Source: UBA12478 sp964513275 | Lineage (GTDB): Bacteria; Patescibacteriota; Patescibacteriia; UBA9934; GWF2-40-263 | Length of the DNA: 8,132 nucleotides | Reading direction: 5' to 3' | Assembly: GCA_964513275.1 (NCBI GenBank) | Contig: CAZELN010000034.1 | Span: forward strand, 1 to 8,132 | In this document: piece by piece, positions 1 through 6,775 of the stretch | Numbering within the stretch: the stretch's first letter is position 1 | How the letters are laid out: every line of letters begins with the position of its first letter | Notes under the pieces: generated by a model | Seen by the model: the letters and a program-made list of their open reading frames with translations, nothing else | What the model was told of the DNA's origin: nothing | The model's database searches: none | Program-made: the position numbers and the translations under genes

Positions 1-46
1 TTTTTAAGCTATTTGGTTCTATCTTTAATTATACACTAAAATTAGC

Positions 47-77
47 AAAAAATCGTTTGACGGTCAAACGATTTTTT
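47..77. terminator. Bidirectional intrinsic terminator hairpin
   Basis: A perfect inverted repeat has 15-base arms (47-61 and 63-77) around a single central base, so the real loop must be slightly larger. The left arm begins with six A and the right arm ends with six T, giving a T-tract on either strand. This is the classic layout of a Rho-independent terminator that can stop transcription in both directions. It probably ends a gene lying left of the window and insulates the region to the right. A second 10-base inverted pair (18-27 with 85-94) surrounds it and could extend the structure. Confidence 0.75.
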
Positions 78-335
78 GATGTTCTAAAGATAGATCGATA
101 TTCACATCACTCTCTCGAGGGCCTCGATGGACACCCGAAATGGAATGTTCTCCATCAACAGCCACGACGGGGTTTTGGAGGACGATCCATGTAGCGGAAC
201 TCCTGAAGAGGGGGCAGGAGTGAACAACAGGTAGTGGACCTACACGGGTCGACGCGCAAGATCTGGCGCGCCGCCCGGGAAGGTTGACCATTGTGGACTT
301 CCATCCCGCTTGACCCTGTTGTGTCTGGAGCAGCC
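78..335. other. GC-rich region upstream of the M23 lipoprotein gene
   Basis: These roughly 260 bases lie between the terminator and the lipoprotein start. The composition changes from AT-rich to GC-rich near position 110 and stays GC-rich into the gene. I see no convincing promoter. A weak candidate is TTGATG at 76-81 with TATTCA at 99-104 (17-base spacing), but its -10 matches the consensus poorly and its -35 overlaps the terminator T-tract. One short open reading frame with a good ribosome binding site (127-234) is listed separately. No RNA gene was recognised. Confidence 0.4.
127..234 (+). CDS. Possible 35-residue small ORF
   Basis: An ATG at 127 opens a 35-codon frame ending at TAG 232-234. 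It is preceded by GAGGG (117-121) with a five-base spacer, a better ribosome binding site than most genes in this window have. Most codons end in G or C, as in the lipoprotein gene downstream. The predicted peptide is hydrophilic, with no signal peptide, membrane segment or known motif. It could be a short upstream or leader peptide, the remnant of a decayed gene, or chance in GC-rich sequence. I cannot assign a function and doubt that it is a real gene. Confidence 0.2.
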   Translation: MDTRNGMFSINSHDGVLEDDPCSGTPEEGAGVNNR

Positions 336-2270
336 ATGTCTCCCATCCGTTTGTTCAATTGTGTTTCGTTCCCATCCTCGCCCAGGCTCTGTGTGATGTT
401 TCTCGCTCTCTCGGGATGCGGAGCTCTCTCGGTCGCCCGCAGTGATTTCCTCGCTTCGGACTACCAGGGTGGTGACGGACTCATCATCGAGCTCCCGTTC
501 GCCAAGGGCGTGGAAAAGATGTGCACGCAGGGCGCGCACGGAACCCATTCCCACAGCACGGATTCGACTCGCTACGACATCGACCTGGATACGGATAACG
601 ATGCCGATGAGGAAGTGTTCGCGCCAGCCTCGGGTATCGCGCGCGTCCACATGGAGTCCGCAACCTCGGGCTTCGGCTACCACGTCAACATCGACCAGGG
701 CGACGGCACCTATGTGCTCGTGGCGCATCTCTCGGATATTTTCGTGAGCGATGGTGACGAGGTCACGTCTGGAAGCCTCCTGGGTTACGAGGGAAAGACT
801 GGCAACGCGACCGGCGACCATGTCCACATCGGTCTGCACCAGGGCGACGCCGGAGAGACCGCTGACAACGGCACCTCGATCCCCGCCACGTACTGGGCAG
901 CGAACCAGAGCGATGGAACAAGCGCGATGACGATCAGTTCGGAATCGTTCTCCTGCGGCATCCGCAGCGAGGGCGACGCGCAGGACGGCGACTTCTACGA
1001 GTCGGATCTGTCCATTAACCTCTGGCACCCGGACGGCACGCTCATCAAGACGCCGGACAACGCCCGGGTTTACGTGTTGGAGGATGGCGAGGTGCGCTGG
1101 ATCGAGAACGAAGATACGTTCTGGGGACTCGAATACGACTTCGAGGCCGTGACGCTCGTTTCCAATGAGGAGATCGACTGCTACGGGGAAGGGTCGGACA
1201 TCACGGGCGAAACGATGGTCGACGCCGCGTTCGACACCGAGGAAGACCTGTGGCTGATCGTCGGCGACGCGAGCGACTCCAACCGCTACCGGTCACGCGT
1301 GCGCGGAATCGGATGGGAGCATGTCATGGAGTCGTGGGGGCTCGACTACGATTCGAGCAACTATCCCGATACGTACGGCGACACGAGTTCCTACTTCGCG
1401 AACTGGCCGCCGACGTCCGAGTACGTGGGGATGCGCGATGGCACCATCGTCAAGGAAGAGGATGTCTCCGACGTGTACGTGATCTCCGGTGGCTATGCGC
1501 TGCCGGTCGCCACCTGGGACGTGTATCTGCTCATGAATTTTTACGCTCGGGATATCCTGACCGTGGAAGACGGCGTGGTGGGCGAGCTCCACATCGTGGG
1601 CAACTGCGGCAGCGACCAGATGTGTCTGGACTTCGACGCCATCACGACGTGTGGCGGTGGCCTGGAGCTCAGCGACGGTCCGGGTGAAGGCGGTGAGATG
1701 GATAGTCAGGACGTGGAAGAGGAGGAAGAGGAGCAGGAAACCGAGGAAGAGGAAGAAGAGTCGGAGGAAGAGACCGAAGAGGAAGAGGAGCAGGAAGAAG
1801 AGGAAGAAGCCGACGAAGAGGTCGAGGAAGAGGAGACCAGCGACATGAGCACGCTCACGATCGAGGTCGACTATCCGTCCGACTACCCGAGCCTCACGCT
1901 CACGATCCAGCCGATTTTCGCCGTTTCGAGCCTGGGTGACTACTGGTCGGCAACGACCGGTGTGAGCAACGACGACGAGGTGAGTTGGAGCGACGAGGAC
2001 GACTACTCGGGACTTCTCGGTGTCCGGTTCAACGTCAACGTCGACAGCGACGGGGATGGCGTGAACGATGACTGGTACTGCTACGGCCACTATTCGACGG
2101 CGTTCCTCGAGTACGGGGTCGCGGTGGACATCACGCTGGACTCCGACTCCTGGGACGAGAACGATCTCGTGACGTGGAGTCCAGGGAGCGAGAGCGAGAC
2201 AAGCCTGGGCTGCAGCGCGCTGCTATGGTTCGGCAGTACGAGCTCCATCTCGGAAGGCGCCGTCTACTAG
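336..2270 (+). CDS. Acidic M23-family metallopeptidase lipoprotein with surface repeats
   Basis: Predicted secreted lipoprotein of 644 residues carrying an M23 (lysostaphin/LytM-type) zinc endopeptidase domain, a family that cuts peptide cross-links in peptidoglycan. I chose ATG 336 because GGAG (327-330) sits five bases upstream. It leaves a signal peptide ending in the lipobox LSGC, with Cys28 as the lipidated residue. The M23 core spans about residues 50-172: an N-terminal ligand region with His71, His73 and Asp83, the YVLVAHLSD segment with His131, and GKTGNATGDHVHIGLH with the H-x-H pair His162/His164. The first ligand motif is not the plain HxxxD form but a longer H...D spacing, as in LasA-like members. 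Two repeats follow, about 225-289 and 362-425, each with a 'DGT...VYV...G' core (the first reads RVYVLEDGEVRWI), a type seen on surface proteins. Then come a glutamate-rich linker (461-500) and a beta-rich C-terminal domain (504-644) with a calcium-loop-like DSDGDGVND at 570-578. The gene is GC-rich compared with its neighbours and ends at its own terminator. An in-frame TTG at 291 would add 15 residues and is less likely. The hydrolase fold is well supported; the substrate is inferred. Confidence 0.85.
   Translation: MSPIRLFNCVSFPSSPRLCVMFLALSGCGALSVARSDFLASDYQGGDGLIIELPFAKGVEKMCTQGAHGTHSHSTDSTRYDIDLDTDNDADEEVFAPASGIARVHMESATSGFGYHVNIDQGDGTYVLVAHLSDIFVSDGDEVTSGSLLGYEGKTGNATGDHVHIGLHQGDAGETADNGTSIPATYWAANQSDGTSAMTISSESFSCGIRSEGDAQDGDFYESDLSINLWHPDGTLIKTPDNARVYVLEDGEVRWIENEDTFWGLEYDFEAVTLVSNEEIDCYGEGSDITGETMVDAAFDTEEDLWLIVGDASDSNRYRSRVRGIGWEHVMESWGLDYDSSNYPDTYGDTSSYFANWPPTSEYVGMRDGTIVKEEDVSDVYVISGGYALPVATWDVYLLMNFYARDILTVEDGVVGELHIVGNCGSDQMCLDFDAITTCGGGLELSDGPGEGGEMDSQDVEEEEEEQETEEEEEESEEETEEEEEQEEEEEADEEVEEEETSDMSTLTIEVDYPSDYPSLTLTIQPIFAVSSLGDYWSATTGVSNDDEVSWSDEDDYSGLLGVRFNVNVDSDGDGVNDDWYCYGHYSTAFLEYGVAVDITLDSDSWDENDLVTWSPGSESETSLGCSALLWFGSTSSISEGAVY
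1716..1835 (+). repeat. Homopurine tract encoding a poly-glutamate linker
   Basis: This stretch is almost entirely G and A on the + strand and encodes about 40 residues, nearly all glutamate, with a few Gln, Thr, Ser, Ala, Asp and Val. GAA and GAG codons are mixed irregularly, so it is not a simple trinucleotide expansion. The mixing suggests the acidic character is kept at protein level. It separates the surface-repeat region from the C-terminal domain of the M23 lipoprotein and probably works as an extended, highly charged spacer. Such tracts can vary in length between strains. Confidence 0.7.
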
Positions 2271-2286
2271 ACGACTACGACACATA

Positions 2287-2312
2287 CCTTCGACATACGG
2301 TCGAGGGTTTTT
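2287..2312 (+). terminator. Intrinsic terminator of the M23 lipoprotein gene
   Basis: Seventeen bases after the lipoprotein stop codon, CCTTCGAC (2287-2294) pairs with GTCGAGGG (2300-2307) across the loop ATACG, with one G-U wobble. Five T follow directly (2308-2312). This is a standard Rho-independent terminator on the + strand. It separates the lipoprotein transcript from the secretion operon that starts about 50 bases downstream. Confidence 0.8.
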
Positions 2313-2348
2313 CTTATCCCCATTTTACGAGGCAAAGGGGTCTTATCG

Positions 2349-2357
2349 TGCTATACT
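2349..2357 (+). promoter_or_regulatory. Extended -10 promoter of the secretion operon
   Basis: TGCTATACT matches an extended -10 element: TG, one base, then TATACT, which is five of six to TATAAT. No good -35 box lies 16-18 bases upstream (GAGGCA at 2329-2334), as is usual for promoters relying on the extended -10. The likely start of transcription is A2364 or G2365, only three or four bases before the ATG at 2368. It is well placed to drive the whole five-gene operon. The call rests on motif and position only. Confidence 0.5.
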
Positions 2358-2367
2358 TTTTCTAGTT

Positions 2368-5300
2368 ATGTGGAAGTTTGTCCTTCGACTCTACGCCCTA
2401 AATCGCTGGCTTTTGAGTCGCCGCAAGAATTTCGCCGCAACGCGAATTCGTGTTGGAATTTTTGCATTGATTGGGACGCTTTTATTTCATGTCCCGTTTG
2501 CTTCTGCTCAGGCAGCAGCAACAGGCTCCACACTTAATGTCGACAGCATCCTTCAAGCATTTGCCAACTTTGCCTATTCGATTGCCGCAACGCTCACAAA
2601 AATGATCGTGTTGGTTATTGACGTGACCGTCCCGATCATGACGTTCAATAATTTTGTGGGGAATCCTGTTGTGAAAGCAGGTTGGGCGATTGTGCGCGAC
2701 ACGGTAAACATGTTTTTTGTTGTCATTCTGATTATTATTGCGTTTGGAACGATTTTTGGCCACTCAAAGTTCAAATGGCAACAGCAAGTTCCTCGGCTTC
2801 TTACCATGGCCATTGTGGTAAATTTTTCCAAAACATTATGCGGCATCATGATTGATTTTGGTCAGGTCATCATGCTCACGTTTGCCAATGCCCTGCGCGA
2901 GATTGCTGCCGGCAACTTTATCCAACTATTAGGTCTCAACCAAATTTATTCCGTCAGTCAGAATTCAGATGCGATCAAGTCTATTACAGAAGATGGTGGG
3001 AAAGGCGCTTCCGCGGCGTTTGATTTTTTTGCTTCAGGTCTGGCTTCTGTTGTCCTTGTCTTTTGGGTATTGGCAACGCTTATCATTTTGGTAGCCATTT
3101 TGTTGTTTCGCATTATCATGCTTTGGATCTTGGTGGTGATCGCGCCACTTGCGTGGTTTGTCAAAGGCACAGAAGGGATTATTGACTCAAAAGCCTATGC
3201 GGAGTGGTGGGGAGAGTTTAAATGCATGGTTGGTATTGGTCCCATTCTTGCGTTTTTCTTATGGCTCACGCTTGCGGTGGCAGGGGCGGGAAATATCGCG
3301 GCAAATTCCGGTTTTGACGTGAACGCTGATTCCAATAATGCGAATTTTACTTCCTCATTATTGGAAGTAAATAATTTTTTAAGCTTTCTTATTGGCATTG
3401 CCATGTTGATGGCTGGATTTAAGGCCGCAACTCAATTTTGCAGCGGTGCGGGGTTTGCTGGAGGAAAAATTGGTCAATTTATTGATAAAGCCAAGTCGGC
3501 TCCAAGGTTGGCCGCAGGCGTGGCTAGTGTTGCTGGTGCTGGTTCGCTTGCGTTAGGCGGACTTGGACTCAAATATGGTGGACTTGGACTGAGGGCTGGT
3601 GCTCGAGGACTTGCCGCGACTCCAGGAGCTCTGGCAGCAGGAGCCAAGTATGTTCCTGGTTCCGCTCGAGCTGCGCGTGCTATCAGTTCGGCCAAAGAAG
3701 GAGTAAAGAAGTTTATTGGCGAGGACATTCAAACGGCAGGGAAAGTTTTAGGAAAGTTGCCACTGCCTGGTGGAAGAGCTCTTGAGCGCGCTGGTATTGC
3801 CTATACAGCTAAGGCGAAAGATGAGGCGGCGATTGAACGTACCAAAGAAACCAACAAGGTGAAAGAGGCCATGAAAGGAAAGAGCCGTGCGGAGAAACTC
3901 GCGCTCATGCAGTCCTACGCGACCCAGGTGGGAAAGGGCGCCAGTTTGTCTGTGAATGAAGATGCCCAATACAAAGCGCTTTTGGATGAAGCTATGTCAG
4001 ACAAGCGCATGCAAAAAGAAGCTCGGGCAACCGGACTTTTGCAAAAAGCCTGGGAGCAGAAGGGAAATCAATTCGAGCAAGATAATCGACACGATTCAGC
4101 AAAGCTCGATCAGATTAACGATTTCAAAAAATCCAATGCGGATATCACCAAGTCTGCCGGGCTTATTAGTACATGGGAAGATGTAAAGAATTTGAGTGAC
4201 GACGCGTTGAAAGACGAACAGGTCAGAGAGCGATTGAAGCACGTGAAATCAGATGTTCGCGGGACAGATGGCGAACTTATTTCCGCGTACGATGCTGTTG
4301 CCAAAGGTGTCGGTGGAGCTGGGGACACAAAGAAACAGGCTCTTACTACTGCTGCTGGCGAGCGGTTTGAGCGCATGACAGACACAGAATTAGCTCGTGT
4401 GAGCGTGAAGACATTGACGGATCAGTCGACGGTAGATGGAATGAGAAAAGCCTTTGAAGCGGCCATGCGCTCAGGAGACTCCAATCGCGCTCAAGCGCTC
4501 ATTACCGGCATGGGCGATCGGTATAAGAATGAAAAAGATGCGACCAAGAAGATGAGCATGTTATCTGCCATAGATGCCACAGCAGGTAGTTTGAAAGGGG
4601 CGAAGACCAAGGAAGCCGACAACGCCTTGCGACATCTTGATCGTGTGCGTACCACCATAGAGAGAGAGTCGCCGCCTCCTATTTCAAAATTAGAGGAAGG
4701 AGAGAGCGGTGAAGCCTATGCACAGCAAATGAAGAATGCGTCACCCGCTCGTATAGCCAGTGCTTTTAATGTATTAAGTCAACAGATGGTTAACACAAAA
4801 CAAGAAGTTGACCAGAAGGTAACACAACGGGATAACATTGTTGGCGAGAAAAAAGCCGCGATTCAGTCAGAATTGGAGGCGCTGGCTAAAACGCTTGCCG
4901 AGTCGCGTGCAAACATTGATAAGGAATTGAAAGACAAGACAAAGAATCTCCAAATACAGTGGTTGGCGGCTACTCGAAAATTTGACTTAATGGAAGACAA
5001 CTTGAAGAAGGCAGTGAAGAAGAACGCCGATAATCAAAGAGACCCAGTGCTGACGGAATCACAGAAAAATGAATCCGCTCAGGAACTCAATAAAGCCGTC
5101 CAGGAAAAGCAGAAAGCAGAACAAGAAGCAAATGCGCTTAGGGAAGAATTTAGAGCAGCGAGGAGTAAGTCTGATATTCCCGCGGATCGCGAAAAGGCAG
5201 TTGAGTCGGATGAGCGTGTGAAGAAAATTCAAGTTGAAATTGAGACCAAAACAAAGCAGCTTACCGGATTAAAGCCGGAGGAAATGGCAGAAGTAAAAGC

Positions 5301-5385
5301 GTTAAACGAAAGGATTGGGGTGTTAACCGCACATATTGAACAGATTGGAAAAGCACGAGGAGGTTTGATCACATCAAATAAATAA
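2368..5385 (+). CDS. VirB6/TrbL-like polytopic T4SS protein with long coiled-coil tail
   Basis: This 1005-residue membrane protein is the probable inner-membrane channel component of a type IV secretion-like system. Residues 21-49 form a signal-like segment (positive NFAATRIR, hydrophobic core, then FASAQA, a plausible signal peptidase site). About six or seven hydrophobic segments follow: near 68-92, 106-130, 143-172, 218-246, 247-266, 288-310 and 335-353. This arrangement is typical of VirB6/TrbL relatives in CPR bacteria. Residues 380-430 are rich in Gly and Ala, with a seven-residue duplication (GGLGLKY/GGLGLRA, encoded by an 11-base direct repeat at 3559-3569 and 3580-3590). From about 440 to the end the protein is soluble, charged and mostly helical. 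Residues about 790-1005 have strong coiled-coil character, rich in Lys, Glu, Gln and Ala. The tail of about 560 residues makes it far longer than classical VirB6 (about 300 residues). The ATG at 2368 has no ribosome binding site and is almost at the predicted transcript start. No better in-frame start exists: the TTG codons 16 and 34 also lack one. The family call rests on topology and neighbours rather than a signature motif. Confidence 0.82.
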   Translation: MWKFVLRLYALNRWLLSRRKNFAATRIRVGIFALIGTLLFHVPFASAQAAATGSTLNVDSILQAFANFAYSIAATLTKMIVLVIDVTVPIMTFNNFVGNPVVKAGWAIVRDTVNMFFVVILIIIAFGTIFGHSKFKWQQQVPRLLTMAIVVNFSKTLCGIMIDFGQVIMLTFANALREIAAGNFIQLLGLNQIYSVSQNSDAIKSITEDGGKGASAAFDFFASGLASVVLVFWVLATLIILVAILLFRIIMLWILVVIAPLAWFVKGTEGIIDSKAYAEWWGEFKCMVGIGPILAFFLWLTLAVAGAGNIAANSGFDVNADSNNANFTSSLLEVNNFLSFLIGIAMLMAGFKAATQFCSGAGFAGGKIGQFIDKAKSAPRLAAGVASVAGAGSLALGGLGLKYGGLGLRAGARGLAATPGALAAGAKYVPGSARAARAISSAKEGVKKFIGEDIQTAGKVLGKLPLPGGRALERAGIAYTAKAKDEAAIERTKETNKVKEAMKGKSRAEKLALMQSYATQVGKGASLSVNEDAQYKALLDEAMSDKRMQKEARATGLLQKAWEQKGNQFEQDNRHDSAKLDQINDFKKSNADITKSAGLISTWEDVKNLSDDALKDEQVRERLKHVKSDVRGTDGELISAYDAVAKGVGGAGDTKKQALTTAAGERFERMTDTELARVSVKTLTDQSTVDGMRKAFEAAMRSGDSNRAQALITGMGDRYKNEKDATKKMSMLSAIDATAGSLKGAKTKEADNALRHLDRVRTTIERESPPPISKLEEGESGEAYAQQMKNASPARIASAFNVLSQQMVNTKQEVDQKVTQRDNIVGEKKAAIQSELEALAKTLAESRANIDKELKDKTKNLQIQWLAATRKFDLMEDNLKKAVKKNADNQRDPVLTESQKNESAQELNKAVQEKQKAEQEANALREEFRAARSKSDIPADREKAVESDERVKKIQVEIETKTKQLTGLKPEEMAEVKALNERIGVLTAHIEQIGKARGGLITSNK

Positions 5386-5419
5386 AAAAAGTCCGATAAG
5401 GTCTCAAATAGTTTCTCTC

Positions 5420-6682
5420 ATGGAACCGCATTCTCCACTCGCACACACAAACATTGATCTCCCTTCAGAGGTGAGTCTGGCTTTGCTCAGTGCTTCGACG
5501 TTTGACTTTGCCGAGCGTTTATTGTCCGAGTCGGGCGTTGCGGACGCGGTGAATGCGGACGTAACGTTGCTGAGTTCTTCTACCCGTTTGCTTGCGACAG
5601 GGAATATTTCGGCACAGCAGTATGTGAAACAGATCGTGGAGCAATATGGGATTGGGGAGCCGGAAGCTCGCGCGCTTGCCGCATTGTTTGTTTCTGAAAT
5701 CTTGTTCCCGTACAAACATCTGCTGGATATTCCGGTGGAAGAATTCGTGCGTGACTGGAAGGGAGAAAAAGTTCAAATAAAGGAAACAGTATTCGATATT
5801 CCATCGATCGTGAAAGAGATTTGCGGGAACCAGGAATTTGAGTTTGAGGATCCAAGTCTGCAAGAGCGCTGCGCGAAACTGATTGAATCTCGCGTTCGGG
5901 ACGTTCGCACTCCCGAGCAAACTCGCGCTCAACTTGAAAAACCCGTAGAGCAAGGCGGACTTGGAGTGACGGGTCGTAGGCTCTCCGACATGCTCCAAAC
6001 CATCGAGCGCTCTGTACTGGCGTATCAAGGTCAGGTCATTGCGGCTCAAGCACTGGAGCGTGAGCAAAAACCGACCAGACCTGATCGCGAAACGCTTGCC
6101 AAAAAAGAAGAGGCGCTTCTCACAAAAAGATATGTTGAGTTAACAGGAAAAGTCCCCGGGGAACATATTGTGCCTGCAGGTCCTGATGTGAGCCGGACAA
6201 GCGCGGCGATTTCGGTGCATCATGAGCAGCTGACACGCGAAGGAAAAATCGATGCGGCCAAGGTGAAAGAAGCAGTACAACGTTCTCAAGAAACGACTGT
6301 GCCTGCGAGGAGAGCCAAGTCTTTGGCAAGTATGCAAGAAGTGACGTTTGAAAAGCGGTTGTCGGGTCCCATTGATGAACTACGCTCACTGACGCTCACG
6401 GATTTTAGGAGGCTTTCAAAAGATCCATTTCAGGCCGCCACGAAAGTGAAAGATAAAGTGGATCTGATGGAAGAGCAAGGATATGACAAGAAAGTGGAAG
6501 CAATCCAGGCATGGCGAAGTTCACCGTTAAACCAGATGTACGTGAAGCTCACGCGAGATGCGGTTTTGACCGGAACGTCGGTCGTTGAAATTTTGGCGAA
6601 AAAACGAGCCGCGGGGGAGGAGACGCTTTCGGATGAGGAATTAAAGGCGGTGATGAAGTCAAACGCTGACCTGCGTTTTTGA
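5420..6682 (+). CDS. Conserved-looking hypothetical protein of the T4SS operon, soluble
   Basis: I do not recognise a named family for this 420-residue protein. It has no signal peptide and no membrane segment, so it is probably cytoplasmic, and it appears mostly alpha-helical. Three parts can be seen. An N-terminal helical region (about 15-115) contains the hydrophobic stretch ARALAALFVSEILF. A charged middle (about 115-310) includes a Lys/Glu/Arg-rich helix near 212-240. A C-terminal domain (about 311-420) contains AIQAWRSSPLNQMYVKLTRD and ends in LRF. The tidy C-terminal block suggests a folded domain. It sits 34 bases after the VirB6-like gene and 93 bases before the PrgI-like gene, in a place where CPR loci often carry an uncharacterised protein, so an accessory, adaptor or regulatory role in the secretion system is plausible. 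No ribosome binding site precedes ATG 5420, and no alternative ATG, GTG or TTG lies in frame between there and the previous gene's end. The frame is long and consistent; the function is unknown. Confidence 0.8.
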   Translation: MEPHSPLAHTNIDLPSEVSLALLSASTFDFAERLLSESGVADAVNADVTLLSSSTRLLATGNISAQQYVKQIVEQYGIGEPEARALAALFVSEILFPYKHLLDIPVEEFVRDWKGEKVQIKETVFDIPSIVKEICGNQEFEFEDPSLQERCAKLIESRVRDVRTPEQTRAQLEKPVEQGGLGVTGRRLSDMLQTIERSVLAYQGQVIAAQALEREQKPTRPDRETLAKKEEALLTKRYVELTGKVPGEHIVPAGPDVSRTSAAISVHHEQLTREGKIDAAKVKEAVQRSQETTVPARRAKSLASMQEVTFEKRLSGPIDELRSLTLTDFRRLSKDPFQAATKVKDKVDLMEEQGYDKKVEAIQAWRSSPLNQMYVKLTRDAVLTGTSVVEILAKKRAAGEETLSDEELKAVMKSNADLRF

Positions 6683-6691
6683 TACGCGAAA

Positions 6692-6768
6692 GAGATCAGA
6701 CAGTACTGAAGGAAATTTCTTGCTGGCAAAGCCGGGCCAAGAAATTTCCTTCAGTACTGTCTGATCTC
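6692..6768. repeat. Perfect 31-bp inverted repeat between T4SS genes
   Basis: Bases 6692-6722 are the exact reverse complement of 6738-6768, separated by 15 bases (6723-6737). Part of the spacer can pair too: CTGGC (6723-6727) with GCCGG (6731-6735) around AAA. In RNA this would give one very stable hairpin of about 77 bases. Each arm also holds two smaller palindromes: CAGTACTG (6701-6708 and 6752-6759) and GAAATTTC (6712-6719 and 6741-6748). The element begins nine bases after the previous stop codon and ends seven bases before the PrgI-like ATG. No T-tract follows on either strand, so it is not a typical intrinsic terminator. It could be an RNA processing or stability element, a pair of operators, or the remnant of a small mobile element. 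Confidence 0.95.
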
Positions 6769-6775
6769 AGAGCTT

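Noticed and set aside
291..335. TTG start at 291 for the lipoprotein
   Set aside because: It has no good ribosome binding site and would put 15 extra residues before the signal peptide. ATG 336 has GGAG at the right distance.
240..1028. 262-codon open frame on the minus strand
   Set aside because: It lies antisense to the M23 domain, whose motifs are clear on the + strand. Long antisense frames are expected in GC-rich genes, and its translation is low in recognisable structure.
1293..2090. 265-codon open frame on the minus strand with a leucine/phenylalanine-rich stretch
   Set aside because: The hydrophobic run that mimics a membrane helix is only the reverse complement of the poly-glutamate tract. 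The + strand frame is the real gene.
2316..2344. Possible CCCC/GGGG hairpin upstream of the secretion operon
   Set aside because: The stem is only four base pairs with a 15-base loop, too weak to support as a regulatory structure.
3559..3590. 11-base direct repeat in the VirB6-like gene
   Set aside because: It encodes a seven-residue Gly/Leu duplication in frame and is best explained as part of the Gly/Ala-rich protein region, not a DNA element.
6680..6682. TGA read as an amino acid (alternative genetic code)
   Set aside because: TGA ends the 420-residue gene after a plausible C-terminus, just before a non-coding hairpin, so the standard bacterial code fits.
6692..6768. Inverted repeat as an ordinary Rho-independent terminator
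   Set aside because: No T-tract follows the right arm, nor the left arm on the other strand, and the downstream genes appear to depend on the same operon.
6692..6768. Inverted repeat as a complete MITE or insertion sequence
   Set aside because: There is no coding capacity and no convincing target duplication. The AGAG on both sides overlaps the left arm and is probably chance.
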